This document shows positions 36,645 to 52,100 of a stretch of DNA of 64,000 bases, one piece after another. Below the pieces are notes generated by a model. That model saw only the letters and a program-made list of their open reading frames with translations, was not told the DNA's origin and searched no databases. Positions within the stretch are counted from its first letter, which is position 1. Every line of letters starts with the position of its first letter. A program made the translations under genes and the position numbers. Source of the DNA: Nematostella vectensis (taxonomy: Eukaryota > Cnidaria > Anthozoa > Actiniaria > Edwardsiidae); the NCBI RefSeq assembly GCF_932526225.1, contig NC_064044.1, forward strand, positions 13,765,453-13,829,452, read 5' to 3'.

Positions 36645-37753
36645 TTACAGCTCAGCTTCGTCAATCAAGCTTCGATGCCTTCGGCTTCTATCCGACACAC
36701 GGACGGAAGGAACCCGAGCGCTTTCCGAAGACATCGTCAGCAGGTATATCATCGGACGAGCAGCACTCATTATAAACCAGAGATAAGTATGCAACAGATA
36801 TACCCACCGGGGGAGGGTAGAAGAAAACGTGTCAAAGATATTGACTACAACCACAGGTATCCAGCAAACCACAAGTGCAACGGAGTTTCCGATAAAGTTC
36901 CGAATGAATCCAATTTCCTCTTTCGTTAGTTCGGAGCCGATGCTGTGTTCAGTCGGAATTACGATCGTGGAAAGCCGAAGGAGGGTCCGTAGGGACCTCG
37001 TAAATCCGAGGGCAATGAGCACGATTGGTAAAAAGTTAAAGACGATCAATTCGAAGCAGCCTATTGCAACCCTTGAAAGGCTGTTATTCACATCTAGGAA
37101 ACATATTCCTCTTCTTGCCGAGAATCCGTACTGTGCCGCTCCCGTTACTATTGGTAGTAGAGAGGTCATTAAAACCGATATCCACACCAGTGTTAAGCAA
37201 ATCGCCGTGGTATTGACCCCGCGGTATATCTTGTTTTCCGGTCTCGTGTGCCGCAAGCAGAGGTAGGCAGCGGTAATTCCCAGCACGAGAGGTGAGACAG
37301 AGGATAGGAAGTGAAAGGCGAGGCCTTGGACCTAGTGAGAATTTAACACATGATCAGAGTATAGCAAACAGGAAGACAACAGTAAACAGACGGACGGCCG
37401 GACGGATAAACAGACGGACGGATAAAAAGACGGACGGACCAACATACCTGACACATAAAAATCCCACAGTCCCATTTAGCCGCAGCATTCACCCAACATG
37501 TCAGCGGCATCACTAGTAATGCCATGAGCAGATCGGCCAGGACTAAAGTCATAGTAAACAGACTGGTCACCCTGTGTAGGCGAGGAGTGTGGGTGATTTT
37601 TCGGCCCACCACAGCATTCCCAGTTAAGGCTGCGATCGTTAAGATGACCATTACTGTTGTCTGGAACCCTGTGGTCAGCGGTGAACTATTTACAGCAGGC
37701 GGCGTACCAGTAGGTGCCATGCTATTACCGAGAGAGCCTGGGCTAGATTCCAT
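36645..37753 (-). CDS. Class A GPCR with atypical signature motifs, 2 exons
   Basis: Minus-strand exons 37753-37448 and 37331-36645 join in phase 0; 330 aa. I start at MESSPGSLGN because it gives a short N-terminus directly before TM1, with an NSS sequon; an in-frame upstream ATG would add about 65 residues of ordinary-looking sequence. TM1 ALTGNAVVG (Asn46); TM2 LADLLMALLVMP (Asp74); Cys101 before TM3; TM6 VVCWIPVVV. At the DRY position the sequence is AAYLCLRHTRPE, so the TM3 arginine is replaced by Leu; in TM7 NPxxY is replaced by RPMIY. The layout of TM2-TM3 parallels the receptor at 25.9-27.5 kb, suggesting distant paralogues. Coupling may be altered, or the gene may be decaying, though the frame is intact. 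A GACGGA microsatellite (37384-37440) sits just inside the intron donor. Confidence 0.8.
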
Positions 37754-38039
37754 GATAATCTTAGGAGGGGCTGACAAGAAAAACAAAATATCTCGTGAGT
37801 ATTGGTTTCTGTTGAATATCAGCGAGATATCCCCTGTGATGTATTGCAGAAGAATAGTCAGGGGTAAAATAAGGGCGTGTCTAGAGAAGAACGCGTGGTG
37901 GGGTCCAGAGAAGTGATTACCTACTGATCGCGGATAAATTAAGTTCAAAGCCTTAGCTCAGGTAATAGGTCATTAAATACCAACGAAGGTGTCAATCGGA
38001 GTCGAACTCATCTCGTCACATGATCGGGGTGGGGGCCGG

Positions 38040-38555
38040 AACCTTCGAGCCCACCCCTCTGGACCCACCCCTTCGGACCCACCCCTTCGGACCCACCCCT
38101 TCGGACCCACCCCTTTAGACCCACCCCTTTGGACCCACCCCTTCGGACCCACCCCTCTGGACCCACCCCTTCGGACCCACCCCTCTGGCCCACCCCTTCG
38201 GACCCACCCCTCTGGACCCACCCCTTTGGACCCACCCCTCTGACCCACCCCTCTGACCCACCCCTTCGGACCCACCCCTCTGGACCCACCCCTCTGGACC
38301 CATTCCTTTGGACCCACCCCTTCGGACCCACCCCTCTGGACCCACCCCTGTAGACCCACCCCTCTGGACCCACCCCTTCGGACCCACCCCTGTGGACCCA
38401 CCCCTGTGGACCCACCCCTTCGGGCCCACCCCTCTGGACCCACCCCTCTGGACCCACCCCTTCGGACCCACCCCTCTGGACCCACCCTTCGGACCCACCC
38501 CTTCGGACCCACCCCTGTGGACCCACCCCTGTGGACCCACCCCTGTGGACTCGCG
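38040..38555. repeat. 14-bp C-rich/G-rich minisatellite
   Basis: About 36 copies of ACCCACCCCTCTGG / ACCCACCCCTTCGG, so the minus strand has runs GGGTGGG and GGGG every 14 bp. Long frames reading GWVRRGGSRGVGPEG are repeat artefacts in all three frames. It lies about 290 bp upstream of the second GPCR start. Confidence 0.95.
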
Positions 38556-41616
<3,061 letters not shown>

Positions 41617-41813
41617 AGCCCGGCGCACACGGTGAAGAAAATTTCACGATTGCACCGCCTCGCGAGGTCAGACTCAAAGTTCAAGCAGGAGAGAATTTTG
41701 CCTCAGTTGTTCGTGAGACGTGATTTCGTTCGATCGACGTCCGCGAGTTTTTGGCCTCGCGAGGCAGTGAAAAAAGTGTACCGTGAAATTTTCCTCATCG
41801 TGTGCGCCGGGCT
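41617..41813. mobile_element. MITE with ~30-bp terminal inverted repeats
   Basis: Left AGCCCGGCGCACACGGTGAA and AATTTCACG; right CGTGAAATTTTCC and ATCGTGTGCGCCGGGCT. CCTCGCGAGG recurs inside both halves. CTTTA occurs on both flanks and may be a target duplication. The frame starting MKKISRL lies wholly inside it and is not a gene. Confidence 0.8.
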
Positions 41814-42166
41814 TTACTTATCAGCAAGACAATTTCTCTGTCAGGAATGGCTTATTTTCTTTGTAAGATTTTAGTTTTCTTCGGTCTCCTCCGTGACGGG
41901 CGCAGCCATTTCCGTGTTTAATTTGGCTCGAAGTTGCTTCCCTAAACGTCACGTCATTTCTTAGTGTCCATTTTACAATATGGGTTGAATCACATGCCTA
42001 GCAGAAATATTTAGTGCATGTGGAGAAAAAATAACAGAAAAAAGATCAGCCCCTCAAAAATCAAGTTTCCTGCCCAGTTCCAAAACATGTTTTTACTAAA
42101 ATCCACAATTCAAAAATAAAACACAGGCGCAAAAAAGCATTTATCAGTATCACTTTTAATCTTGTT

Positions 42167-42244
42167 TTCCCTGCTAGCAGAGGCCTCTTTTCTTTGTATT
42201 ACGCTGGGCTAATACAAAGAAAAGAGGCCTCTGCTAGCAGGGAA
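42167..42244. other. Perfect 35-bp-arm hairpin
   Basis: Two exactly complementary 35-bp arms (42167-42201 and 42210-42244), beginning TTCCCTGCTAGCAGAGGCC, around an 8-bp loop CGCTGGGC. It contains no ORF. It could be a very young foldback insertion or a transcribed hairpin. Confidence 0.9.
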
Positions 42245-43108
42245 CAACTTTTTTTTTTACAAAAATAAGTTTTTTTAGTAAAGCCATAAATATTGAATAT
42301 TGAAAAAACTTGTTGGATAGATCTAAGATCCGAATTGTGTATTTGGTGTTACATTGTAAGTGTTGTGGGTTAGTTGCATTGTTAGTAGATTACCGCATAA
42401 AACACTCTGAAATCATCATATCCGCACTTAACACACAGTCAGCCCCACCCCCTCCCCCAAAGTAAATCTCACAAGACAAGACCATCATCGTCTGTAGGGA
42501 GGTAATTCGCGCGTGCGCAGTTTGCTCAACGCAAGCTCCGCCTATCCCCCGATGTAAACATCTCGATAAAGAAGCAGTGAGCAGGGGCCTGGGAGAGAGG
42601 AAGTGAGAGACACGTTTGCTGCCTATTCCCCAGTCTCATGCGCGGCCGTCCTTAGTGTCAGTCTGAGACCCACCAAGGACGCCTGCGCGGGAGACTTATC
42701 TATTCCCTCGACAACACAGGAAACCCGCGAACATCTCTCTTAACAGATGACAGGCATTTGGCTATTCCCGCGGGGGGGAGGGGCTAGGACACATCCTGCT
42801 CTATCTGATCAGTCCGCTGACCAATCCTTGCGATTCGATTGTGTTCCTGCAAGAAAGACCAATCAGCGATCAGTACATATTGACAGTTGTCATAGTGATG
42901 GTGATAAAGACGACAATGATAATGGTGACCAAGAATAGTATAGATAATTACGCTGTCGGTCAGCGGCTTGGCTTATTAATAACGATGCACGTAGATCGTT
43001 CAAACATGGTTCTCTATAGTAATGGTTAGGGTTAAGGTTATGGACATCATATATGAATGACCTACCACGGTGCGAGGCTCTGGGCGCAAGTATAAACACA
43101 TGAATCTA

Positions 43109-46100
43109 TTATGTTAATATTATTCGTACCCGTTCCTCCTCGGACAGCATGTACTTGTCACTGGAAAGTTTCCCGCGCTGAAAATTTAGCACTTGAATGG
43201 CTTCCTCACGCTGGCTAAGCAACTAAAGAATGAAATCTGTGTTAAGGTATGACATTGATTGAATGAAATCCCAGTCAGTGTTAAGGTATGACATTCATTG
43301 AATGAAATCCCAGTCAGTGTTAAGGTATGACATTGATTGAATGAAATCCCAGTCAATGTTAAGGTATGACTTTGATTGAATGAAATCCCAGTCAATGTTA
43401 AGGTATGACATTCATTGAATGAATTCCTAGTCAGCGTTAAGGTATGACATTGATTGAATGAAATCCAAGTCAGTGTTAAGGTATGACATTGATTGAATGA
43501 AATCCCAGTCAATTTTAAGGTATGACATTCCTTGAGATGAATTCCTAGTCAGCGTTAAGGTATGACATTGATTGAATGAAATCCCAGTCAGTGTTAAGGT
43601 ATGACATTGATTGAATGAAATCCCAGTCAGTGTTAAGGTATGACATTGATTGAATGAAATGCCAGTCAGTGTTAAGGTATGACATTGATTGAATGAAATC
43701 CCAGTCGGTGTTAAGGTATGACATTGATTGAATGAAATCCCAGTCAGTGTTAAGGTATGACATTGATTGAATGAAATCCCAGTCGGTGTTAAGGTATGAC
43801 ATTGATTGAATGAAATCCCAGTCAGTGTTAAGGTATGACATTGATTGAATGAAATCCCAGTCGGTGTTAAGGTATGACATTGATTGAATGAAATCCCAGT
43901 CAGTGTTAAGGTATGACATTGATTGAATGAAATCCCAGTCAGTGTTAATGTATGACATCCATTGTATGAAACCCATAAAAGTGTACAGTTTACAGTTTAG
44001 ATGCTTTTCTTTCCATGTACCGTTTTAAATGTAAATGCATGCAAATGAGTATAATCGATTGTTTCATCTTCATTTGCATGCATTTACATTTAAAAGGGCA
44101 AAGCATGGCGTCTAAACTTTAGCTAAAAATAGCTACTAAAGATAAAAATCTATGGGTGGCTGACAAATGCAAAATCACGTTTTAATGACTTGGAGTTGAG
44201 GAACCATGATTTCCCGCAGGGAGGAGGGGGCAACAATAAAACATATTACAGAAGGAAAAATTGTGATTTAAACTCCCACAAATTTCCTCTAAAACCGTAT
44301 TTCGAAGGAAGAGGGAGGGGTATTTATCTACCTTGTTAAGCTCGGCTTTCTCTCGCAGCAATTTTTGTTCAATTTCCACTTCCTTTTTGTGACACTGCAC
44401 AGCCGTCTCCTGTAGCGGACAAGCAAACAAGGTCATTACCATATTGCTCGCATATCATTACCGCCTCATTACCATATCATTATCACATCATTACCATATC
44501 GTTTTTATTTTATTACCATATCATTTCTATATTATAACCATATCATTTTCACAATATAACAATATTGTTTAAAATGCCTTTATAGCGTTTTGAAAACCGA
44601 GGTGTTTTATTAAAGAGAATTCGAGAGCAGATCAGTGGCGCGCAAGACCAGTAAAATTGGATACGAAAAAGCCGATTTACATTTCGCAAAGGGTTTTGGC
44701 AATGTCGTATAAACCGGTCTTAATTTCTTTTAACAGCAAGTATGTCGAAACCCCGGTTATTTTACATAATAAAAGCGCATATTTGGCGAATTAGATAATA
44801 ATTAGAAATATACTTATATATCATGCTTTACAAGACAACTGCATTTTGTGGAGAAAAACATAGTATGCGCGCGCAAATGTTGTTACTATGGTCAGCGGCT
44901 TGCGCGTCCTCGCGCGCAAATCGTCACAGCACAAAATGCATTCTAATTCATCATCTATTATCACAACCGACACACACTGTACACACCCTTAGCAAAATGC
45001 GTTAGCAGCCACGAAAATACACGGAATATCTCTCTTGTAGTAACATCGTTTAAGGCAAGACGTGAACAAAGTACATCGACAGCGCCGTACGCTGTCGGCC
45101 TGCCTAACGCCGTCCTGGATGGTCGGCAAATGGATTTTTCTAGGAATCTTGATATCGATCGGCGGGGTTCAATGTGCTGTCGCGGAAAATGGTAAGATTG
45201 TTAGGTTTTGTACAATTATGGATGATAAGTAGACGTCTATTTATCAATTATTTGCAGTGTTTCTCGTGTATTGTATTGCAGTGTATTTTTCTTTAAATTC
45301 TGGACAACACAAGAGGTTTATCTTTTAAAGCTATTATTTCTCACTCTAATATATATATGTAAAAACGTATTTTTAACCCGGTCGGTCCTTTGTCATGAGC
45401 ATTTTTAAGAAGAAATCCTTTAGAACTCCATTTATTCACCATTATTCTGACTAGCAAATCAATTATGGTAAGAAACAGTCGCAGCGTTACACGATCTGAG
45501 AGAGTATTCCTGTACATAAATTAAAGCAATTAAAAGATGGGATTTACAGACTTTTCGAGGTTCCTCTTGGTGCATATATTTTATTGTTGTGAGAAACGGT
45601 CAAACTAGAGGCGCGCGTGCACACTCGCGTATGGCGCGCTTGGACATTCGGTGCGCACGGTTGCGTTCTGTTTCGCAAATTCTCCTCTCTACGCAAAGAT
45701 CCAAGTACCAGAATACCGGTCCTAAAATTGCGCACCTTAAGACGCCACCATGGATCACATCTCGTTTATGAAAACTTTCATGTCCAGTTATTATTAGAAC
45801 GTGATGATCCGCTAGCGTGAGACCCCCTCAGTGATAGCAGAAGCGGAAAATTTAAAACACCCCCTACTGCCCCTAAGGGATAGCAGTTGGTAGAACCTTA
45901 TAACATAAAAGATAGGACGTCCTCCCCAGTCTACACTTATGGAGAGTCCCCCCGGTGCCAAGATAATAAATGGTGATAACCATAATAATAAATGGTGATA
46001 ACCATAATAATAAATGGTGATAACCATTCAATTAATAAACCTTCTTGTACATCAGAGTATTATTAACAATATTGTACTTTAGTACATATATTTAATCGAT

Positions 46101-49100
46101 ATATCGCTATACAGTAAACACCCGCGTATAAAAACCTAGAGATTAAGAACCTCCAGGCTGAAATTTGGCATTGTTACCGCTCTTTTATTAGAGCCTAATT
46201 AGCCTGGTAGGAAAAAATAGGTTCTTATTTGAAAGAACGCAAATGTTATGTGACAAAATTCCGAATATAACGTATTTGAAACCTTTAAAATATAACATCA
46301 GAAGACATTTGTTTGGGGTTGATAACGAGTAAGAATGTTTAGAGCATTGTATTCTGTAGCTTACAGCCATATTTGATGTTGCGCGACCTCGGCCAATCCA
46401 AAATCCATGTTTCGTTTGGGAATAGCGCGTAGTCAGACACAAGCTTTGGGGGCGGTTTGTCTGGTTTTGATTGTTTGGTTTGACTACGCGCTATTCCCAA
46501 ACGAAGAAAGGAATTTTGGATTCTGGCAGGTCGCGAAACAACGAATTTGGCTATAATACAATATATGTTTTGTTCAGCACTGATTGTTATTGTTAAAGTC
46601 AGCAAGCATTCTGACTAAAGCCGGTATTGTTTGGTGTATGTAAAAAAAAGTTAAAAACCAAACAGTCTGATTTTTCAAAACGTACCTGATTAATAGAAAC
46701 TTCTCAGCCTGAAAATCGAAGTCCTTACAAACAGGAAATTACTGTTTTTTTTTGTTTGGAAATTCTTTAAGGGCTTTCAGCGGATATAGAAACACATAGT
46801 TTCATGACAAAAAGTATGTCTGCTTTAAATTGAAATGTGAACTCGTCTTTACAGAATTGATTGGTGAGAACAGAGCAAGCTTGGATGCGTTTCATGACGC
46901 ACAGAAATGCTTTGACCAAGACCCGGGCGAAGACCTTTCACGACACCATACGACAAATAAAGACATAACACGACAACATACGATACTTGAAATCATCAAA
47001 AATCTTACGACGAATGGCATCACTCCTCATCCGACATTCAGCGATATACCGCAAGATAATCATCCGACATACAGCGATATATCGCAAGATAATCACCCGA
47101 CAAACAACGATGAATCGCTATATAACTACACGACTAGCGTCGTCATGCCTAGAACTTATCACACAAAGGACATAAGAAGTCGAAAGGGGACTAATGCCAT
47201 AAGATACCACAAAGGTGTGTTGAGCCCCGAGGGTCCTAATAGCACCGTGTCCGTGGCGCACCCTGTGGAGGATGGCCCTGTGTTGAGTCCCGAGGGTCCT
47301 AATAGCACCGTGTCCGTGGCGCACCCTGTGGAGGATGGCCCTGTGTTGAGTCCCGAGGGTCCTAATAGCACCGTGTCCGTGGCGCACCCTGTGGAGGATG
47401 GCCCTGTGTTGAGTCCCGAGGGTCCTAATAGCACCGTGTCCGTGGCGCACCCTATGGATGATGAGCCTGTGTTGAGCCCCGAGGGCCCTCATAGTGCGGT
47501 GTCTTGGAAGGACGTCAAACAGCGCCGCAGAGTACGAGTGGAGGCAAAACATGAAATCCAGAAACCAGAAACACCAGGCGCGGTTACAAAGCACCAGGGA
47601 ATTAGCGACATCGACGAGCACTTTAGACAAGGACTGCGCATGCGTCAACTAACAGGTAACGGAGAAGACTATTGACGTGCGGTGATGTGTGATACAAAAG
47701 AGCAATAACATAAACCGTCTATTGTACCAAGCTTGACTAAACGCTGCGCAAAAAAGAGCGAAAGACGGATATAAATTTCGTCTTATGCTTATCTCTAAGA
47801 GAAAAAACAATTAATTCGGCCTCAATTTTGAATTACGACAAACTCAAAGCAATAACGTATTTCTACCCAGAACTCTCTCCGCGCGTACAGCTAAGCGACT
47901 TCTGCACCGACCCAGTCCTTCTCAGCAAGGCGCTGATGTCCTTGATCATGGGCGTGGTCGGTGGGGTGCTGATCCGACGATGGTACAACAGCCCCCGAGG
48001 ATTTTCGAGAAGGTACGAGGGCGCACTGAACGCCATTAGAGTAATTGATTATTATCTTAAAGAAGGCTAATCACGCCGCCATTTGAAGCCGTACTGTCAC
48101 TAATTTACTTCCGGTCGATTGGGTAACAATATCCGAAGATTTTTAACGGAAAACGCGAAAAATATTTCAAAATATTTAAAGCAGTGTGTCTATTGGAAGT
48201 TTCTTTGAGGATGTGATTGATAATTTAGAGCTGATGGCCTGTTAAATATCTCTGATACTAATAGATTCTTTTGTCTTTTAACGGTTGAGGTTTCCGTCGG
48301 ACCTCCGGATGTAAACTGGTGATAATGCGGCTTAAATGCTCCCGCTCAATGGGGTTTCACCCAAAGCATCGATTTCCACCGGCTTATTCACGAGTAACCG
48401 CGATATTTTTAATCCAATATCGTCAATGTACCAAAACTTCATTTGTAGATTGTTATCTAGTTTCCTTGCAAATGAAGCGTTAATATTTCAATTATATAAC
48501 AAAGGAGTGATTGATCGACATTCTTTAATAAAAAAAATGTTCAACAACTGTTAAACATAATATGTGGTGAGTTATACACCTTTTTGTGGTGAGTTATACA
48601 CCTTTTTGTGGAGAGACGTATTATACTAGTGTCTTTGTAGACAGAGCAAAAAAATAGCAAGTTTTCCCAAGATAAGGTCTGGTTAACTTCGGTAAAATTG
48701 TATTTTTGCATAAAGGTTCCTTATGTTATGTAAACCAACATGTTTTCATGGGTACTAGAAGGTTAAACAAAATGTACCATTTAAATGTTATTTTCCCCTT
48801 TGCTTTTTTCAGGCAAAGAAGACGCCGCGCTCGGAGTTTGACGTTTACTCAGTTTTGCCGTGAGCTCGCTAAAGAGCTCGTTATTGCCATCCTGGGTTAT
48901 GACGCGTTTGTGGAAGTCAACTTCACGTTCTCTGGTAAGGAGTTTCGCCGTTTCACATACCCCAAGCTCCGACAACTAAAACACCACTTGGTGTCTACTT
49001 GGAATAATTCGCGCATGATTGCCGAAGCATGTCACAACACAATGGAAGATACCTTGACTGAGTATTACAGCAAGGCTCGGCACAAGGCTTCAGAATTATG

Positions 49101-52100
49101 GCAAGAGGCTCTCGCATACTTGGAGTAATTCCAGGCAACTTTCTTTTATTCATTATTCTATGACTATCTATGACATTGTTACAGAAACGGTATCTCTTTT
49201 AAAGTTTTCAAATAAATCCTTTAAGCCAGAAAAAATTAAAGCAATTAGAAATCTTACACGAAAAATAAAATTTCTTGAATTTTCTTAAAACACAATGGCC
49301 TTTTTTATTTGCATGTTTCTTCTATGTGAGACTGCGTGAACTTGTCCCACCTTGTTCTCATTGGTCAGTCAATGAAATGTTCTGATTGGCTGCGTTAATG
49401 CCTTGTTCTGATTGGTTAGCTCTATCAATGTCTTATTCTGATTGGTTAGTTGAATCAGTGTCTGATTCTGATTGGATAGTTGTGTCAATGCCTTGTTTTG
49501 ATTGGTTAGCCTTATCAATGTTCTGATTGGTAAGCTTAGTCAATGCCTTGTTCTGATTGGTTAGTTGTACCAGTGCCTTGTTCTGATTGGCTAATGGTGT
49601 TTTTACCTTGATCTTCCTGGCGTTGTCGCGTCGCAGCATGTCGAAGTCCGTGGAGAGCCTGGTAACGATTTGCTCCTGCTTCCGTCGCTGCATTTCCGCC
49701 GCGCGCACTCGGTTGTAGAGCGCATGCTCAGACTCCTCAAGCTTTGACACAATTTTCTGCCAAATGAACAAAAAAGATGATTTGCATCCTCTCTTCTAGT
49801 TTATGGTCTAAAATTAGGCACACACAAACATAGGGCGCTAATGAATATGTGGCCTCATTCATACGTCGCGCTCCTGCCGTGCCGAATCTAGTTGTTTATT
49901 TTTATCAACACAAATACATTAGGTTAAACGTTGAATCAGAAATCTTATTAAATGAGTCGCGCTCAATAGCTTGCTAGTAAAATATGTTCAGACGTTAAAC
50001 TGTTCATGTACCCAATCCAAATTATTAGATTTGGCGAATGAGTCGACCTGTTTAGTAAATGCCGGAAATTATCATCTAAATGCCGGACGTTATCATCTAA
50101 ATGCCGGACACTAACCTGTAAATGCCGTTATCATCTAAATGCCGAACACTAACCTGTAAATGCCGTTATCATCTAAATGCCGAACACTAACCTGTAAATG
50201 CCGTTATCATCTAAATGCCGGACACTAACCTGTAAATGCCGGACGTTATCATCTAAATGCCGAACATTAACTTGTAAATGCCGGACGTTATCATCTAAAT
50301 GCCGGACACTAACCTGTAAATGCCGGACGTTATCATCTAAATGCTGGACACTAACCTGTAAATGCCGGACGTTATCATCTAAATGCCGGACACTAACCTG
50401 TAAATGCCGGACGTTATCATCTAAATGCCGGACACTAACCTGTAAATGCCGGACGTTATCATCTAAATGCCGGACACTAACCTGTAAATGTCGGACGTTA
50501 TCATCTAAATGCCGGACACTAACCTGTAATGCCATACGTTATCATCTAAATGCCGGACACTAACCTGTAAATGCCGTTATCATCTAAATGCCGGACACTA
50601 ACCTGTAAATGCCGGACGTTATCATCTAAATGCCGGACACTAACCTGTAAATGCCGGACGTTATCATCTAAATGCCGAACACTAACCTGTAAATGCCGGA
50701 CGTTATCATCTAAATGTCGGACACTAACCTCTAAATGCCGGACGTTATCATCTAAATGCCGGACACTAACCTGTAAATGCCAGACGTTATCATCTAAATG
50801 CCGGAAACTAACCTGTAAATGCCGGACGTTATCATCTAAATGCCGGACACTAACCTGTAAATGCCGGACGTTATCATCTAAATGCCGGACACTAACCTGT
50901 AAATGCCGTTATCATCTAAATGCCGGACACTAACCTGTAAATGCCGGACGTTATCGTCTAAATGCCGAACACTAACCTGTAAATGTCGGAAGTTATCATC
51001 TAAGTGCCGAACACTAACCTGTAAATGCCGGACGTTATCATCTAAATGCCGAACACTAACCTGTAAATGTCGGAAGTTATCATCTAAGTGCCGAACACTA
51101 ACCTGTAAATGCCGGACGTTATCCTCGTGTGCCCGTCGGCTCGCCTCGTTCTCTTTGTCCAGGAATCTCTTTTTCCACTCCGTCATGGCTTGTGTGTTCT
51201 GATGTTTCCGCTGAGTTGTCACCTGGTCTAGCATGTGGTTACGGCGGGCTTCGGCGAACTACAACAAACAGGATCATGGAGATGGTTAAAACAGGAACAA
51301 TTAACAAAGACAGCAACATGTGACACAACGTGTGACTTCTAGCCTGAGTAGCAGGCGATTTTTATTTTTCAAAAGTCGGAGAGGAAAAATAAAAGTACGC
51401 CTGACACAAATACTAGACGCGACGCCTGCCGCCCCTTTTCAGGCCACTGTCAAAATACGTCCCGCAGGGTGGCACAATCAAATGCCCAAATCAAAATATA
51501 AACAGCATTTATGTAAAACAAAACTGCATTGGTGTATCTGCAAGGGTAATAATTTTAGTAACGACGAACCCAGGTTCGCTAAATGATTTGAAACGCAAAG
51601 ATAGTTCACGGCTCAGGAGATTTACGATATGACTGCAGATCCAGACATCACTACTGAACCAATCAGCGCGTCCCATTCGAATACCCTTTGTTCATTTGAC
51701 CAATCTGGAGCCATGCCAGAATCCGGCATGAGATTATGCGATTTGAACAGTACTTGTATCAGGCCATTGTCTTGTTTTTCGCCGGCGCGATAGAAACATA
51801 GGAGGGCCTGATACTTAGGTTATGTGACTTCTAGAGGTCATGTAATGTGTAACACCAAGTAGTCACGCAACGTGTGATGCCTAGTGATCACGCAACGTGT
51901 AGCGCCTACTTAGTCACGCAATGTGTAACGTCTAGTAATCACGCAACGTGTAACGTCTAGTGGCCACGCAACGTGTGATGCCTAGTAGTCACGCAACATG
52001 TAACGTCTAGTGGTCCCACAACGTGTGATGCCTAGAGGTCACGCAAAAGGTAACGTCTAGTGGTCACGCAACGTGTAATGCCTAGTAGTCACGCGACAGA

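Noticed and set aside
43109-43129. Further 3' exons of the coiled-coil gene beyond exon 16
   Set aside because: No convincing coiled-coil exon was found below 43100. Read-through gives a stop after seven codons, so I left the end open rather than invent an exon.
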